NCBI GenBank assembly: GCA_946184595.1
Contig: CAMHFM010000042.1
Location: 1 to 6,586, forward strand
DNA from: an uncultured Azospirillum sp.
GTDB lineage: Bacteria > Pseudomonadota > Alphaproteobacteria > RF32 > CAG-239
Length of the DNA stretch: 6,586 nt
Direction of reading: 5' to 3'
This document shows, piece by piece, positions 1 to 5,928 of this stretch; within the stretch, counting starts at the first letter, position 1, and every line of letters starts with the position of its first letter. Both the position numbers and the translations under genes were made by a program. A model generated the notes under the pieces. It saw only the letters and a list, made by a program, of their open reading frames with translations, was not told the DNA's origin and did no database searches.

Positions 1-1
1 A

Positions 2-343
2 GAGCTTAAAAAAATTAAAGAAGTTGATGCTTTAGTTGACAAGTTGGGTATTCAACGTAAAAAAATTGTTGAATCATGGACAAAGAGAGGGCTTCTCAGT
101 GTATCTAATAAACCTTTACCGGAGCGAGTACGCCAAGTTATTATGGATAAACTCAATTTCCCAGCAGAGGCGGTAACAGATGATGCTTCTCTACAGTATG
201 ACCTCATGGTCGATAGTCTGAGCTTAATAGAGCTCATTATCGATCTGGAGAAGAAATTTGGGATTCATATCCCGGATGAGAAAGTCAGATATTTTAAAAC
301 GGTCGGAGATATTATCCGATATATATCGGACCATATCTCATAA
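2..343 (+). CDS. C-terminal part of a protein ending in an acyl carrier protein domain (5' end outside window)
   Basis: The reading frame is open from base 2 to the TAA at 341-343, giving 113 visible residues. Visible residues 39-113 form a typical acyl carrier protein fold: helix 1 (ERVRQVIMDKL), an acidic loop (TDDASLQYDL), the DSL motif with the phosphopantetheine-attachment serine at visible residue 72 (AGT, 215-217), then the recognition helix and PDEKVRYFKTVGDIIRYI. Such domains hold acyl or related groups as thioesters on a 4'-phosphopantetheine arm in the cytoplasm. The usual Gly-x before DSL is Met-Val here. About 38 charged, helical residues precede the domain, and no in-frame ATG occurs before position 134, inside helix 1. 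A TTG at 44 is possible but has no convincing Shine-Dalgarno sequence. I infer that the gene starts left of the window and that the ACP is the tail of a larger protein, or an ACP with a long N-terminal extension. The acyl group and pathway cannot be told. Confidence 0.82.
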   Translation, partial: ELKKIKEVDALVDKLGIQRKKIVESWTKRGLLSVSNKPLPERVRQVIMDKLNFPAEAVTDDASLQYDLMVDSLSLIELIIDLEKKFGIHIPDEKVRYFKTVGDIIRYISDHIS

Positions 344-373
344 AAAAACGGTGGAACAATCCACCGTTTTTTT
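342..373. terminator. Bidirectional intrinsic terminator between the ACP-domain gene and thrS
   Basis: A perfect 7-bp GC-rich stem (CGGTGGA at 349-355, TCCACCG at 360-366) with a 4-base loop is flanked by seven A on the left and seven T on the right, so it has a U-tract in both directions. The A-tract overlaps the stop codon of the plus-strand gene (341-343), and the right side lies 14 bp past the thrS stop (388-390). It therefore serves both convergent genes. Confidence 0.93.
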
Positions 374-387
374 GTTTGGAAAATATT

Positions 388-2313
388 TTACTCCTCCATA
401 TGCGGCATTTTGGCTTCTTCAACCAATTTTGCAATTAAGTCGTTCAAGCTCAAAACTTCCTGTTTATCAGAACCGATACGGCGAATAGTAACGGTTTTAT
501 TTTCCTGTTCTTTAGCACCGACAACGGCAATAACCGGAATCTTAGCAACAGAGTGTTCACGAATTTTATAAGTAATCTTTTCGTTACGTAAATCTGTCTT
601 TGCTTTCAATCCTGCGGCATTCAATTTCTTAGCGACTTCTTCGGCATAAGCATCAAAGTCAGAAGTAACTGGAGCGACAACGACTTGCTCAGGAGACAAC
701 CACAAAGGCAAACGTCCGGCATGGTTTTCAATCAAAATGCCGAGGAAACGTTCAATAGAGCCAAACAATGCACGGTGTAACATCACCGGTTGATGTTTTT
801 CGCCATCTTCGCCGATATAAGAAATATCAAAGCGTTGCGGTAAGTTCATATCAACCTGAATGGTACCGCATTGCCATTCACGACCGATTGCATCTTTTAA
901 GATGAACTCTAATTTAGGACCATAGAAAGCACCTTCACCTTCGTTAATTTCGTACTCATAACCGTGTTTTTCCAAAGCATGAGCCAAAGATTTTTCGCAT
1001 AAATCCCAAATCTCATCAGAACCGATACGTTTTTCAGGACGTGTTGACAGATAAATCTTAACCTTATCAAACCCGAAATCTTCATAGATATTGAAAATCA
1101 ACTTTAAGGTTGTAATGCATTCTTCTTCCATTTGTTCCGGTGTGCAGAAAATGTGTGCATCATCTTGCGTAAATTCACGAACACGCATCAAGCCCATTAA
1201 TGAACCGGAAGCCTCATAACGGTTAACTTTACCGAACTCAGCCACACGTAACGGTAAATCACGATAAGACTTAATCCCTTGTTTATAGACGAGCAATCCG
1301 CCCGGACAGTTCATCGGTTTAATACAGAACCATTTTTTATCTTCTGTCTGACCGGAATAGTTGTGCGCGCCATATTTTTCCCAGTGACCTGATGTCTCCC
1401 ATAAAACACGATCCATCACGCGTGGTGTCGAAATTTCGATATAGCCGTTGTGCTCTTGGCGATTACGCATATATTCAATCAATTTACGATAAATTTTATA
1501 ACCTTTATCATGCCAGAAAACGGCACCCGGAGCATATTCCGGCTCAAAATGGAAAAGATCCATCTCGCGACCGAGCTTGCGGTGGTCACGTTTGGCAGCT
1601 TCCTCCATCATGGTAATATATTCATCTAATTCTTTTTTGCTGGCCCAAGCTGTTGCATAAATACGTTGCAACATTTCTTTGGTAGAATCACCGCGCCAGT
1701 AAGCACCGGCGACCTTCATTAACTTAAAAGCATCACCGATTTTACCGGTTGATGGAACGTGCGGACCACGGCATAAATCTGTAAAATTACCTTGACGATA
1801 AAGAGAAATTGTTTCGCTTTCAGGTAAATCTTCAATAATTTCGGCTTTATAATTTTCACCTAAATCTTTGAAAAATTTAATGGCTTCATTACGCGGCATA
1901 ACGATTCGTTCTAACTTTTCATCACGTTTAACTATCTCGTGCATTTTCGCTTCAATCTTGGCAAAGTCTTCTGTCGTAAAAGGTTCTTTACGTGAAAAAT
2001 CATAATAAAAACCGTTTTCAATAGCCGGTCCGATTGTAACTTGAACGTCAGGCCATAACTCTTTAACCGCCTGAGCCATAACGTGTGAGCAAGTATGACG
2101 TAAGATGTGTAAACCTTCCTTATCCTTGCCGGTGATAATAGTCACGGTTGCGTCGGTAGTGATAGGAGTGCTTAAATCTTGTAATGTTCCGTTAACGTTA
2201 ATAGCTAAAGCCGCTTTGGCCAAGTTTGCACTAATCTTATTGGCAATGTCAAAACCGTTGACACCGCTCTCCATATCTAAAACACTTCCGTCGGGAAGTT
2301 TAATCGCAACCAT
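388..2313 (-). CDS. thrS: Threonyl-tRNA synthetase
   Basis: This class II aminoacyl-tRNA synthetase charges tRNA-Thr with threonine in the cytoplasm. It has 641 residues, essentially the length of the E. coli enzyme (642). Order of parts: TGS domain (about 1-62); second additional/editing domain with HxxxH at H73 and H77 plus C181 and H185, which clears mis-attached serine; catalytic core from about 243, with motif 1 around STPRVMDRVLWETSGHWEKY, motif 2 (RVAEFGKVNRYEASGSLMGLMRVREFTQDDAH) and motif 3 (HRALFGSIERFLGILIE); and an anticodon-binding domain from about 545 (VVVAPVTSDF onward). The zinc ligands that sense threonine are present as C336, H387 and H513, each two residues on from the E. 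coli numbering. The ATG start has AAAGGA at 2321-2326, 7 bases upstream. It follows the glycosyltransferase gene on the same strand by 64 bp and ends at the bidirectional terminator. Nothing is missing or odd in the protein. Confidence 0.99.
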   Translation of the reverse strand: MVAIKLPDGSVLDMESGVNGFDIANKISANLAKAALAINVNGTLQDLSTPITTDATVTIITGKDKEGLHILRHTCSHVMAQAVKELWPDVQVTIGPAIENGFYYDFSRKEPFTTEDFAKIEAKMHEIVKRDEKLERIVMPRNEAIKFFKDLGENYKAEIIEDLPESETISLYRQGNFTDLCRGPHVPSTGKIGDAFKLMKVAGAYWRGDSTKEMLQRIYATAWASKKELDEYITMMEEAAKRDHRKLGREMDLFHFEPEYAPGAVFWHDKGYKIYRKLIEYMRNRQEHNGYIEISTPRVMDRVLWETSGHWEKYGAHNYSGQTEDKKWFCIKPMNCPGGLLVYKQGIKSYRDLPLRVAEFGKVNRYEASGSLMGLMRVREFTQDDAHIFCTPEQMEEECITTLKLIFNIYEDFGFDKVKIYLSTRPEKRIGSDEIWDLCEKSLAHALEKHGYEYEINEGEGAFYGPKLEFILKDAIGREWQCGTIQVDMNLPQRFDISYIGEDGEKHQPVMLHRALFGSIERFLGILIENHAGRLPLWLSPEQVVVAPVTSDFDAYAEEVAKKLNAAGLKAKTDLRNEKITYKIREHSVAKIPVIAVVGAKEQENKTVTIRRIGSDKQEVLSLNDLIAKLVEEAKMPHMEE

Positions 2314-2320
2314 ATTAAAT

Positions 2321-2326
2321 TCCTTT
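2321..2326 (-). promoter_or_regulatory. Ribosome-binding site of thrS
   Basis: AAAGGA on the minus strand lies 7 bases before the thrS ATG (2311-2313) and supports that start. Confidence 0.75.
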
Positions 2327-2347
2327 ATTTATTAAAATTAAAACACA

Positions 2348-2366
2348 TCGTCCTCATTGAGAACGA
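2348..2366 (-). terminator. RNA hairpin between the glycosyltransferase gene and thrS: weak terminator or thrS leader element
   Basis: Read on the minus strand, TCGTTCTC and GAGGACGA pair into an 8-bp stem (one G-U pair) around a 3-base loop. On the plus strand the same pair would be a C-A mismatch, so the structure favours minus-strand RNA. It starts 11 bp after the glycosyltransferase stop (2378-2380) and is followed by TGTGTTTTAATTTT, a poor, interrupted U-tract. It could be a leaky terminator or attenuator in front of thrS, or a leader structure. E. coli ThrS represses its own mRNA through leader hairpins, but I cannot show an anticodon-like mimic here. Confidence 0.4.
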
Positions 2367-2377
2367 ACTCCAATAAA

Positions 2378-3526
2378 CTAAACCAGTTCTTTATAAACTG
2401 CAATAGTTTTGTCGCACATAATCTCTTTTGTGAAGTTATTTTGAACGTTTTTAATGCCGGCTTCGGCAATTTTTTGACGTTCTATATCTGTGCGGGTTAA
2501 TGCCCAATCAAGCGCTTCAGCTAAAGAATAAGGATTATTGCTTTCAAAGAATTTGCCTGTAACACCGTCGGTAATTGTATCAAGCGAGCCGCCGATATTT
2601 GATGCAACCACAATCTTTCCCATGGCTTGTCCCTCAACAGAAATGCGACCGAAAGCTTCCGGCTCAATAGCTGCTGAAACGATAACGCTTGAAACGCTCA
2701 TTAATGCGGACATATCTAAAACTTTTCCATAAAAACCAATTTTAGAAGTCAGATTATATTTTTTTGCCAATCTTTTTAAGTACTTTAAATAATCTTCACG
2801 GCCTTGATCATCGCCGGCAATAATGCAATAAAAATCTTGTGATTTCATTTTTGCCAAAGCTTTAATCAGGAGATGTTGTCCTTTCCAATGCGTAATTCTG
2901 CCGCCAAGCAAGATAACAGGTTTGTCGTCAGGAATATTATAATCTGTAACCATATTTATTTTACGCGCTTGTGTGACGCTGTCAGGATTAAAGCGTATGG
3001 TATTAACACAACGATGAACAAGACGAATTTTATCCGGATCAATTTTATAATTTTTGAGCAGATGATTTTTAATATGGTTAGAAATAGCAATGACTCGCTC
3101 ACCATATGTCATAACACGGTTGTATAATTTTTTAATACCGAAAGGCCCGAGACCATATGTGCCATGATAGGTTGTCATAAAATGAACACCGGCACGTTTG
3201 GCAGCCCAATAAGCACTCCAAGCCGGAGCCCGAGACCGCGCATGAACAATGTTAATTTGATTTTCAACAATAATCTTTTCTAATTTTTTTGAATTAAAAT
3301 ACATTTTAATCGGATTTTTGGTTTTTAAATCCAGAGTAAAATGAGGAACTTGAATTTTCTCTAATTCATGAACGAGACGTCCGCCTTTTGAGGCGACAAA
3401 ATTTTTAATACCGTGAGCAACTAAAGCGTCAGCAATTTCCGTTGTTCCGATTTCAACACCGCCCATTTCTAACTCAGGCAAAACCTGTAAAACCACAGGC
3501 GCTTTTTCTTCTTTACTTTTAAACAT
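2378..3526 (-). CDS. GT4-family glycosyltransferase (probable cell-surface glycan assembly)
   Basis: A GT-B-fold retaining glycosyltransferase of 382 residues, of the CAZy GT4 type. The N-terminal acceptor domain carries the glycine-rich loop MGGVEIGTTEIADALVAHG (21-39) and the stretch VHARSRAPAWSAYWAAKRAG (95-113) followed by TTYHGTYG. The donor domain begins near GGRITHWKGQHLLIKAL (208-224) and holds the EX7E motif at E290 and E298 (EPEAFGRISVEGQ), which binds the nucleotide-sugar. No membrane segment or signal peptide is seen, so it is probably cytoplasmic and acts at the inner face of the membrane. Alphaproteobacterial proteins of this look are usually placed in lipopolysaccharide or other surface-glycan synthesis. 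The sugar and acceptor cannot be told, and no other glycan gene is in view. I chose ATG at 3526. A TTG at 3550 would add 8 residues, but the only Shine-Dalgarno candidate (GAGGA, 3541-3545) falls inside that extension, 14 bases before the ATG, which is long spacing. It may be co-transcribed with thrS downstream. Confidence 0.9.
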   Translation of the reverse strand: MFKSKEEKAPVVLQVLPELEMGGVEIGTTEIADALVAHGIKNFVASKGGRLVHELEKIQVPHFTLDLKTKNPIKMYFNSKKLEKIIVENQINIVHARSRAPAWSAYWAAKRAGVHFMTTYHGTYGLGPFGIKKLYNRVMTYGERVIAISNHIKNHLLKNYKIDPDKIRLVHRCVNTIRFNPDSVTQARKINMVTDYNIPDDKPVILLGGRITHWKGQHLLIKALAKMKSQDFYCIIAGDDQGREDYLKYLKRLAKKYNLTSKIGFYGKVLDMSALMSVSSVIVSAAIEPEAFGRISVEGQAMGKIVVASNIGGSLDTITDGVTGKFFESNNPYSLAEALDWALTRTDIERQKIAEAGIKNVQNNFTKEIMCDKTIAVYKELV

Positions 3527-3579
3527 TTTTTTTGTTAATATCCTCAGCAATAAGTATATACCACAAGGAGTGTCAAGAT
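3527..3579. promoter_or_regulatory. Short divergent promoter region, glycosyltransferase versus hydrolase
   Basis: Only 53 bp separate the two divergent starts, so both promoters must overlap here or reach into the coding ends. On the plus strand, TTGTTA (3532-3537), a 17-bp spacer and TATATA (3555-3560) match sigma-70 elements 4/6 each, but the implied transcript start would fall on the ribosome-binding site. An alternative -10 is TAATAT (3536-3541). On the minus strand a perfect TTGACA lies at 3571-3576, but only a poor -10 (TTATTG or CTTATT) is correctly spaced. These are pattern matches only. Confidence 0.35.
3565..3570 (+). promoter_or_regulatory. Ribosome-binding site that sets the hydrolase start
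   Basis: AAGGAG lies 9 bases before the ATG at 3580. It favours that start over the in-frame TTG at 3532, which has no such site and whose 16 extra residues (LISSAISIYHKECQD...) do not look like part of the family. Confidence 0.85.
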
Positions 3580-4338
3580 ATGACTGAACACCAATTTTTA
3601 GGACAATTTACAACGAAATTTGAACATATAAAAGCAAAATCAGCAGAAATTAACAGTTTTACAGTCTTATACACGCATGGTTTATATTCTGATCCGTGGG
3701 GAAGAAAACCAGATGCCGTGCGTGATTGGTGTGTTAAAAATAATATCAATTTCTTCCGTTATGAATTGATTGGACACGGGTCGGATAGTGCCAATTATGA
3801 AAAAGCAGACATAAATATCTGGAAAGCACAAATTTTAGAAGTTATTGATACAATGATTGAGGGCGATATTGTTGTTGTTGGCTCTTCATTAGGCGGATGG
3901 TTGAGTTTGATTGCTGCCGAAGAACGCCCGGAAAGAGTGAAAGCAATGTTGGGCTTGGCTGCTGCACCTGATTTTACAATTGATTTGCAAGATAAATATT
4001 TAACACCGGAGCAAAATGAAACCATTGAAAAACAAGGCCGTCTGGAATTTACCAATGATGATTTTACATATATTTTTACAAAAAAATTGATGGATACAGG
4101 ACGCGAGAATCAAATGTTAAATCGTACGGTTAACGTAACTTGCCCGGTACAACTGATTCAAGGTCAAAAAGATGCTTCATTGGATTGGCGTAAAGCTTTG
4201 CAAATTTCGCAAGCCATTCAAGGCAATAATGTAACAATACAATTATTGAAATATTCAAATCACAGATTGGGAAGTGATGAGGATATAAGCGTTATTTCTG
4301 GTGCTTTAGATTCTATTGCTGAGAAGATAGCAGCTTAA
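3580..4338 (+). CDS. Alpha/beta hydrolase, probable serine esterase/thioesterase (ABHD10-like)
   Basis: A soluble alpha/beta hydrolase of 252 residues with no signal peptide. The oxyanion-hole segment YTHGLYSD lies at 31-38. The strand with FFRYELIGHGSDS (58-70) matches the usual D/E-x-x-GHG-x-S turn. The nucleophile elbow is GSSLGGW, with the serine at 103. The probable acid is D198 (GQKDAS), with D202 as alternative, and the histidine is H228 (SNHRL). The triad is complete, so it should be active. The stretch PERVKAMLGLAAAPDFT after the elbow is characteristic of bacterial proteins related to ABHD10, an acyl-protein thioesterase and acyl-glucuronide esterase of mitochondria; that link is from memory of the family. 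The substrate is unknown: a short acyl ester or thioester is most likely. It is transcribed alone, divergent from the glycosyltransferase and convergent with ymdB, whose end it overlaps by 26 bp. I see no terminator after it. Confidence 0.9.
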   Translation: MTEHQFLGQFTTKFEHIKAKSAEINSFTVLYTHGLYSDPWGRKPDAVRDWCVKNNINFFRYELIGHGSDSANYEKADINIWKAQILEVIDTMIEGDIVVVGSSLGGWLSLIAAEERPERVKAMLGLAAAPDFTIDLQDKYLTPEQNETIEKQGRLEFTNDDFTYIFTKKLMDTGRENQMLNRTVNVTCPVQLIQGQKDASLDWRKALQISQAIQGNNVTIQLLKYSNHRLGSDEDISVISGALDSIAEKIAA

Positions 4339-5110
4339 TTTGCTCGATAGATTTTGCTAAACCGGTTGTATCATCAGTTTCAACAAAAATACCGTAAAGC
4401 GTTCCTTTCCCTCTGGCCGGAGATAATCTGCCACCGGTATATTTATCTGATAATCTGGCAATCGGTTCCTCGGTTTCAAAACCTAAAACAGAATTATAAT
4501 CACCGCACATACCAACATCAGTAATATAGGCTGTTCCTTGTGGCAAAATCCGAGCGTCAGCCGTCGGAACATGTGTATGCGTACCGGCAACAATAGAAAC
4601 TTTACCATCAAGATAATAGCCGAGAGCTAATTTTTCTGAGGTGGCTTCAGCGTGCATATCTATCAGAATAGCATTAATATTTTTACCTAAAGTATAACTT
4701 TTCAAAATAGCATCAACGGCATTGATAGGATTATCTGACGGTTCCATAAACTGTCGCCCGGCAACTTGTGCAATAAGAAGTTTTTGTCCGTTTGCCAGTA
4801 AAAGTTCAGTTGCACCACGTCCGGGATTGTTTGAACCATAGTTAAGCGGGCGAATAATAACCTTGCAATCGTTTAAAAAAGGAACGAGCTCTTTTTGATT
4901 CCATACATGATTACCGGTAATCAACCCATCGATTCCGGCATCTAAAAAATCACGACAAATTCCGGGAGTTGCACCAAAACCATGTGCGGCATTTTCAATA
5001 TTAACGATAATAGCATCAGGTTTATATTGTTTTTTTAAATTTGAAAGATTACTTAAAACAGCTTCTCTTCCGGCACGAGCAACAACATCTCCGCAATAGA
5101 TTATTTTCAT
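4313..5110 (-). CDS. ymdB: YmdB-family metallophosphoesterase (TIGR00282 type)
   Basis: A calcineurin-like, two-metal phosphodiesterase of 265 residues. Members in Bacillus (YmdB) and Deinococcus hydrolyse 2',3'- and 3',5'-cyclic nucleotides; Bacillus YmdB affects RNA turnover and biofilm formation. The metal ligands are all visible: D8 (CGDVV), E39 and N40 (NIENAA), N67 and H68 (TGNHVW), H153 (DMHAEATSEK), H178 and H180 (GTHTHVPTAD). RPLNYGSNNPGRG (87-99) and RILPQGTAYITDVGMCG (187-203) are family signatures. This is not the E. coli macrodomain protein also called YmdB. ATG at 5110 is preferred because MKIIYCGD is the standard family N-terminus and AGGA at 5119-5122 lies 8 bases upstream. 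The frame stays open to an ATG at 5233, but those 41 residues come from the 6S RNA and should not be counted. The gene follows the 6S terminator immediately and overlaps the hydrolase gene at its 3' end. Its role in this organism is inferred only. Confidence 0.95.
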   Translation of the reverse strand: MKIIYCGDVVARAGREAVLSNLSNLKKQYKPDAIIVNIENAAHGFGATPGICRDFLDAGIDGLITGNHVWNQKELVPFLNDCKVIIRPLNYGSNNPGRGATELLLANGQKLLIAQVAGRQFMEPSDNPINAVDAILKSYTLGKNINAILIDMHAEATSEKLALGYYLDGKVSIVAGTHTHVPTADARILPQGTAYITDVGMCGDYNSVLGFETEEPIARLSDKYTGGRLSPARGKGTLYGIFVETDDTTGLAKSIEQIKLLSSQQ

Positions 5111-5118
5111 GAACTTAT

Positions 5119-5122
5119 TCCT
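5119..5122 (-). promoter_or_regulatory. Ribosome-binding site of ymdB
   Basis: AGGA on the minus strand lies 8 bases before the ATG (5108-5110). It decides that start over the upstream ATG inside the 6S RNA, and it sits at the very end of the 6S terminator's U-tract. Confidence 0.75.
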
Positions 5123-5123
5123 A

Positions 5124-5155
5124 TCAACAAAAAAACTCCGTAATGCGGAGTTTTT
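5124..5155 (-). terminator. Intrinsic terminator of the 6S RNA
   Basis: On the minus strand CTCCG and CGGAG (5146-5150 and 5136-5140) form a 5-bp GC stem with a 5-base loop, extended by five A-T pairs. The U-tract continues beyond to TTTTTTTGTTG. It begins 2-3 bases after the closing stem of the 6S RNA and ends within 2-3 bases of the ymdB ribosome-binding site, so ymdB expression from upstream promoters needs read-through. Confidence 0.9.
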
Positions 5156-5156
5156 G

Positions 5157-5316
5157 AGGAAGAACCATCCTGCCGTATATTTACACTCTTGTCGAACCGC
5201 TTCTCTAAGGTGGGCACCATATAAACGAACCACGATTCGTTCAGAGACAGTTCCCTATATAAAAATGTTGGCTCGGAAGATCTGCGGCAACACGCGCAGG
5301 ACAGTAACCTTCCCAT
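5157..5316 (-). ncRNA. ssrS: 6S RNA
   Basis: 6S RNA mimics an open promoter and binds the sigma-70 RNA polymerase holoenzyme, damping transcription as growth slows. The minus strand between zapA and ymdB folds as expected. The closing stem pairs GGAAG (5313-5309) and TCCTGC (5301-5296) with GCAGGA (5173-5168) and CTTCC (5162-5158). A large, mostly unpaired centre follows. Inside it GAAC (5253-5250) pairs with GTTC (5197-5194), and TCTCT (5247-5243) with AGAGA (5206-5202). The apical hairpin is AACGAA/TTCGTT (5241-5236 with 5229-5224) around a 6-base loop. The blocks GTCTCTGAACG and GGTGCCCACC (5218-5209) match what I recall of alphaproteobacterial 6S RNAs, and about 156 nt is normal for that class. 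Placement right after zapA is also typical there. The ends are inferred: the 5' end from the stem and a candidate promoter, the 3' end from the terminator; the primary transcript probably runs into the terminator. Confidence 0.93.
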
Positions 5317-5322
5317 GCCATT

Positions 5323-5351
5323 AAATTACAACAATTTTATTTGATTTGCAA
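5323..5351 (-). promoter_or_regulatory. Candidate sigma-70 promoter for the 6S RNA, inside the zapA 3' end
   Basis: TTGCAA (5351-5346), a 17-bp spacer and TAATTT (5328-5323) on the minus strand match the -35 and -10 consensus 4/6 and 3/6. The predicted start, about 5316, is 3 bases before the 6S closing stem. The -10 overlaps the zapA stop codon. The matches are weak; the position is the main support. Transcription from upstream of zapA with later processing is the alternative. Confidence 0.35.
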
Positions 5352-5682
5352 GAGAATTTATCTGTTCCGTGAGTCCCTTGACCTGACTCGACAATGTATT
5401 ATCTAAGGCAGCTATATCTTCATCATTATATCCTTGAATAATAGTTGCTGCAGAAGGGGTTGTTCCGTTAGTAATACTCTTCTTTAATTCAGTCAGTTCA
5501 TCAGCTAATAATAAGCCAATCATAGCCAACAACATATTCTCATTAACCTGCTGACTACCTTGTGTTAATAATTTGGCTTTTTCATCTAATATGCGAGACA
5601 GTTTAATAATGCTGACTTCTTGCCCATCTTCACAGGCAACAGCATATTCACGAGAATTAATAGTAATAGTAACTTGTGACAT
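5326..5682 (-). CDS. zapA: Cell division protein ZapA
   Basis: ZapA binds FtsZ at mid-cell and bundles its filaments, stabilising the Z-ring. The 118-residue protein has the two-part family layout: an N-terminal head (VTITINSREYAVACEDGQEVSIIKLSRILDEKAKLL, about 4-39) with the beta-hairpin and helix typical of ZapA, a central helix rich in leucine (ENMLLAMIGLLLADELTELKK, 48-68), a poorly ordered linker, and a C-terminal helix (about 87-118, DEDIAALDNTLSSQVKGLTEQINSLANQIKLL) suited to a coiled coil. The length fits the family (about 100-130). It starts 3 bp after the stop of the DUF4164-like gene, so the two are translationally close and almost certainly one operon. A GGGG run at 5689-5692 is the only Shine-Dalgarno candidate. 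The 6S RNA starts about 10 bp after its stop, a synteny that supports the call. Confidence 0.9.
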   Translation of the reverse strand: MSQVTITINSREYAVACEDGQEVSIIKLSRILDEKAKLLTQGSQQVNENMLLAMIGLLLADELTELKKSITNGTTPSAATIIQGYNDEDIAALDNTLSSQVKGLTEQINSLANQIKLL

Positions 5683-5685
5683 ATT

Positions 5686-5928
5686 TTACCCCAATGCTTT
5701 ATCCAATTTTGCAGCAAGCTCATTAATATTATTAATGGCATTCTGAGAGCTTTGTCGCAACATATCAATCTTTTGTTGAGCATTCTCTAATTGTTTTTTA
5801 TAAGTAATATCTTTCTGTTCGGCATTAATCTTTTTCTCATTTAAAATCTGAGAACATTCTGATAAGGCGCCGGATAATTCCTTAAAAGCAAGATTTGTTT
5901 CTGATAATGAAATATTTTTACTGCTCAT
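5686..5928 (-). CDS. Small coiled-coil protein, DUF4164-like, upstream of zapA
   Basis: An 80-residue hydrophilic protein, predicted almost entirely helical from about residue 8 to the end. Hydrophobic residues recur in a heptad-like pattern (LAFKELSGALSECSQIL; then LENAQQKIDMLRQSSQNAINNINELAAKLDKAL). There is no signal peptide, membrane segment or catalytic motif. Small coiled-coil proteins of the DUF4164 group lie just before zapA in many Alphaproteobacteria; I assign it there on position, size and composition rather than a distinctive motif. Being 3 bp upstream of zapA, it is probably co-translated, and a part in divisome or Z-ring assembly is a reasonable guess, not shown. The start has only a weak A-rich ribosome-binding stretch (AAGAAAGA). 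Its one cysteine (residue 25) has no visible partner. Confidence 0.75.
   Translation of the reverse strand: MSSKNISLSETNLAFKELSGALSECSQILNEKKINAEQKDITYKKQLENAQQKIDMLRQSSQNAINNINELAAKLDKALG

Noticed and set aside
258..488. Plus-strand open frame spanning the end of the ACP gene and the thrS 3' end
   Set aside because: It runs through the terminator hairpin and in a shadow frame of two well-supported genes.
2105..2335. Plus-strand frame opposite the thrS N-terminus with a hydrophobic translation
   Set aside because: The hydrophobic run is the complement of the TGS-domain coding sequence and has no start signal.
2314..2377. T-box or other amino-acid riboswitch ahead of thrS
   Set aside because: The gap is only 64 bp, holds a single 8-bp hairpin, lacks any T-box sequence, and that mechanism is not expected in this class of bacteria.
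5107..5316. Minus-strand open frame of 69 codons over the 6S RNA
   Set aside because: It covers the 6S RNA and its terminator in a different frame from ymdB, with no ribosome-binding site or family resemblance.
5109..5324. Plus-strand open frame of 71 codons between ymdB and zapA
   Set aside because: It is the antisense of the 6S RNA. It has no protein-like features and the minus strand folds as a known RNA.
5586..5783. Minus-strand frame across the junction of zapA and the coiled-coil gene
   Set aside because: It is out of frame with both real genes, which have tight spacing and protein-like sequence.
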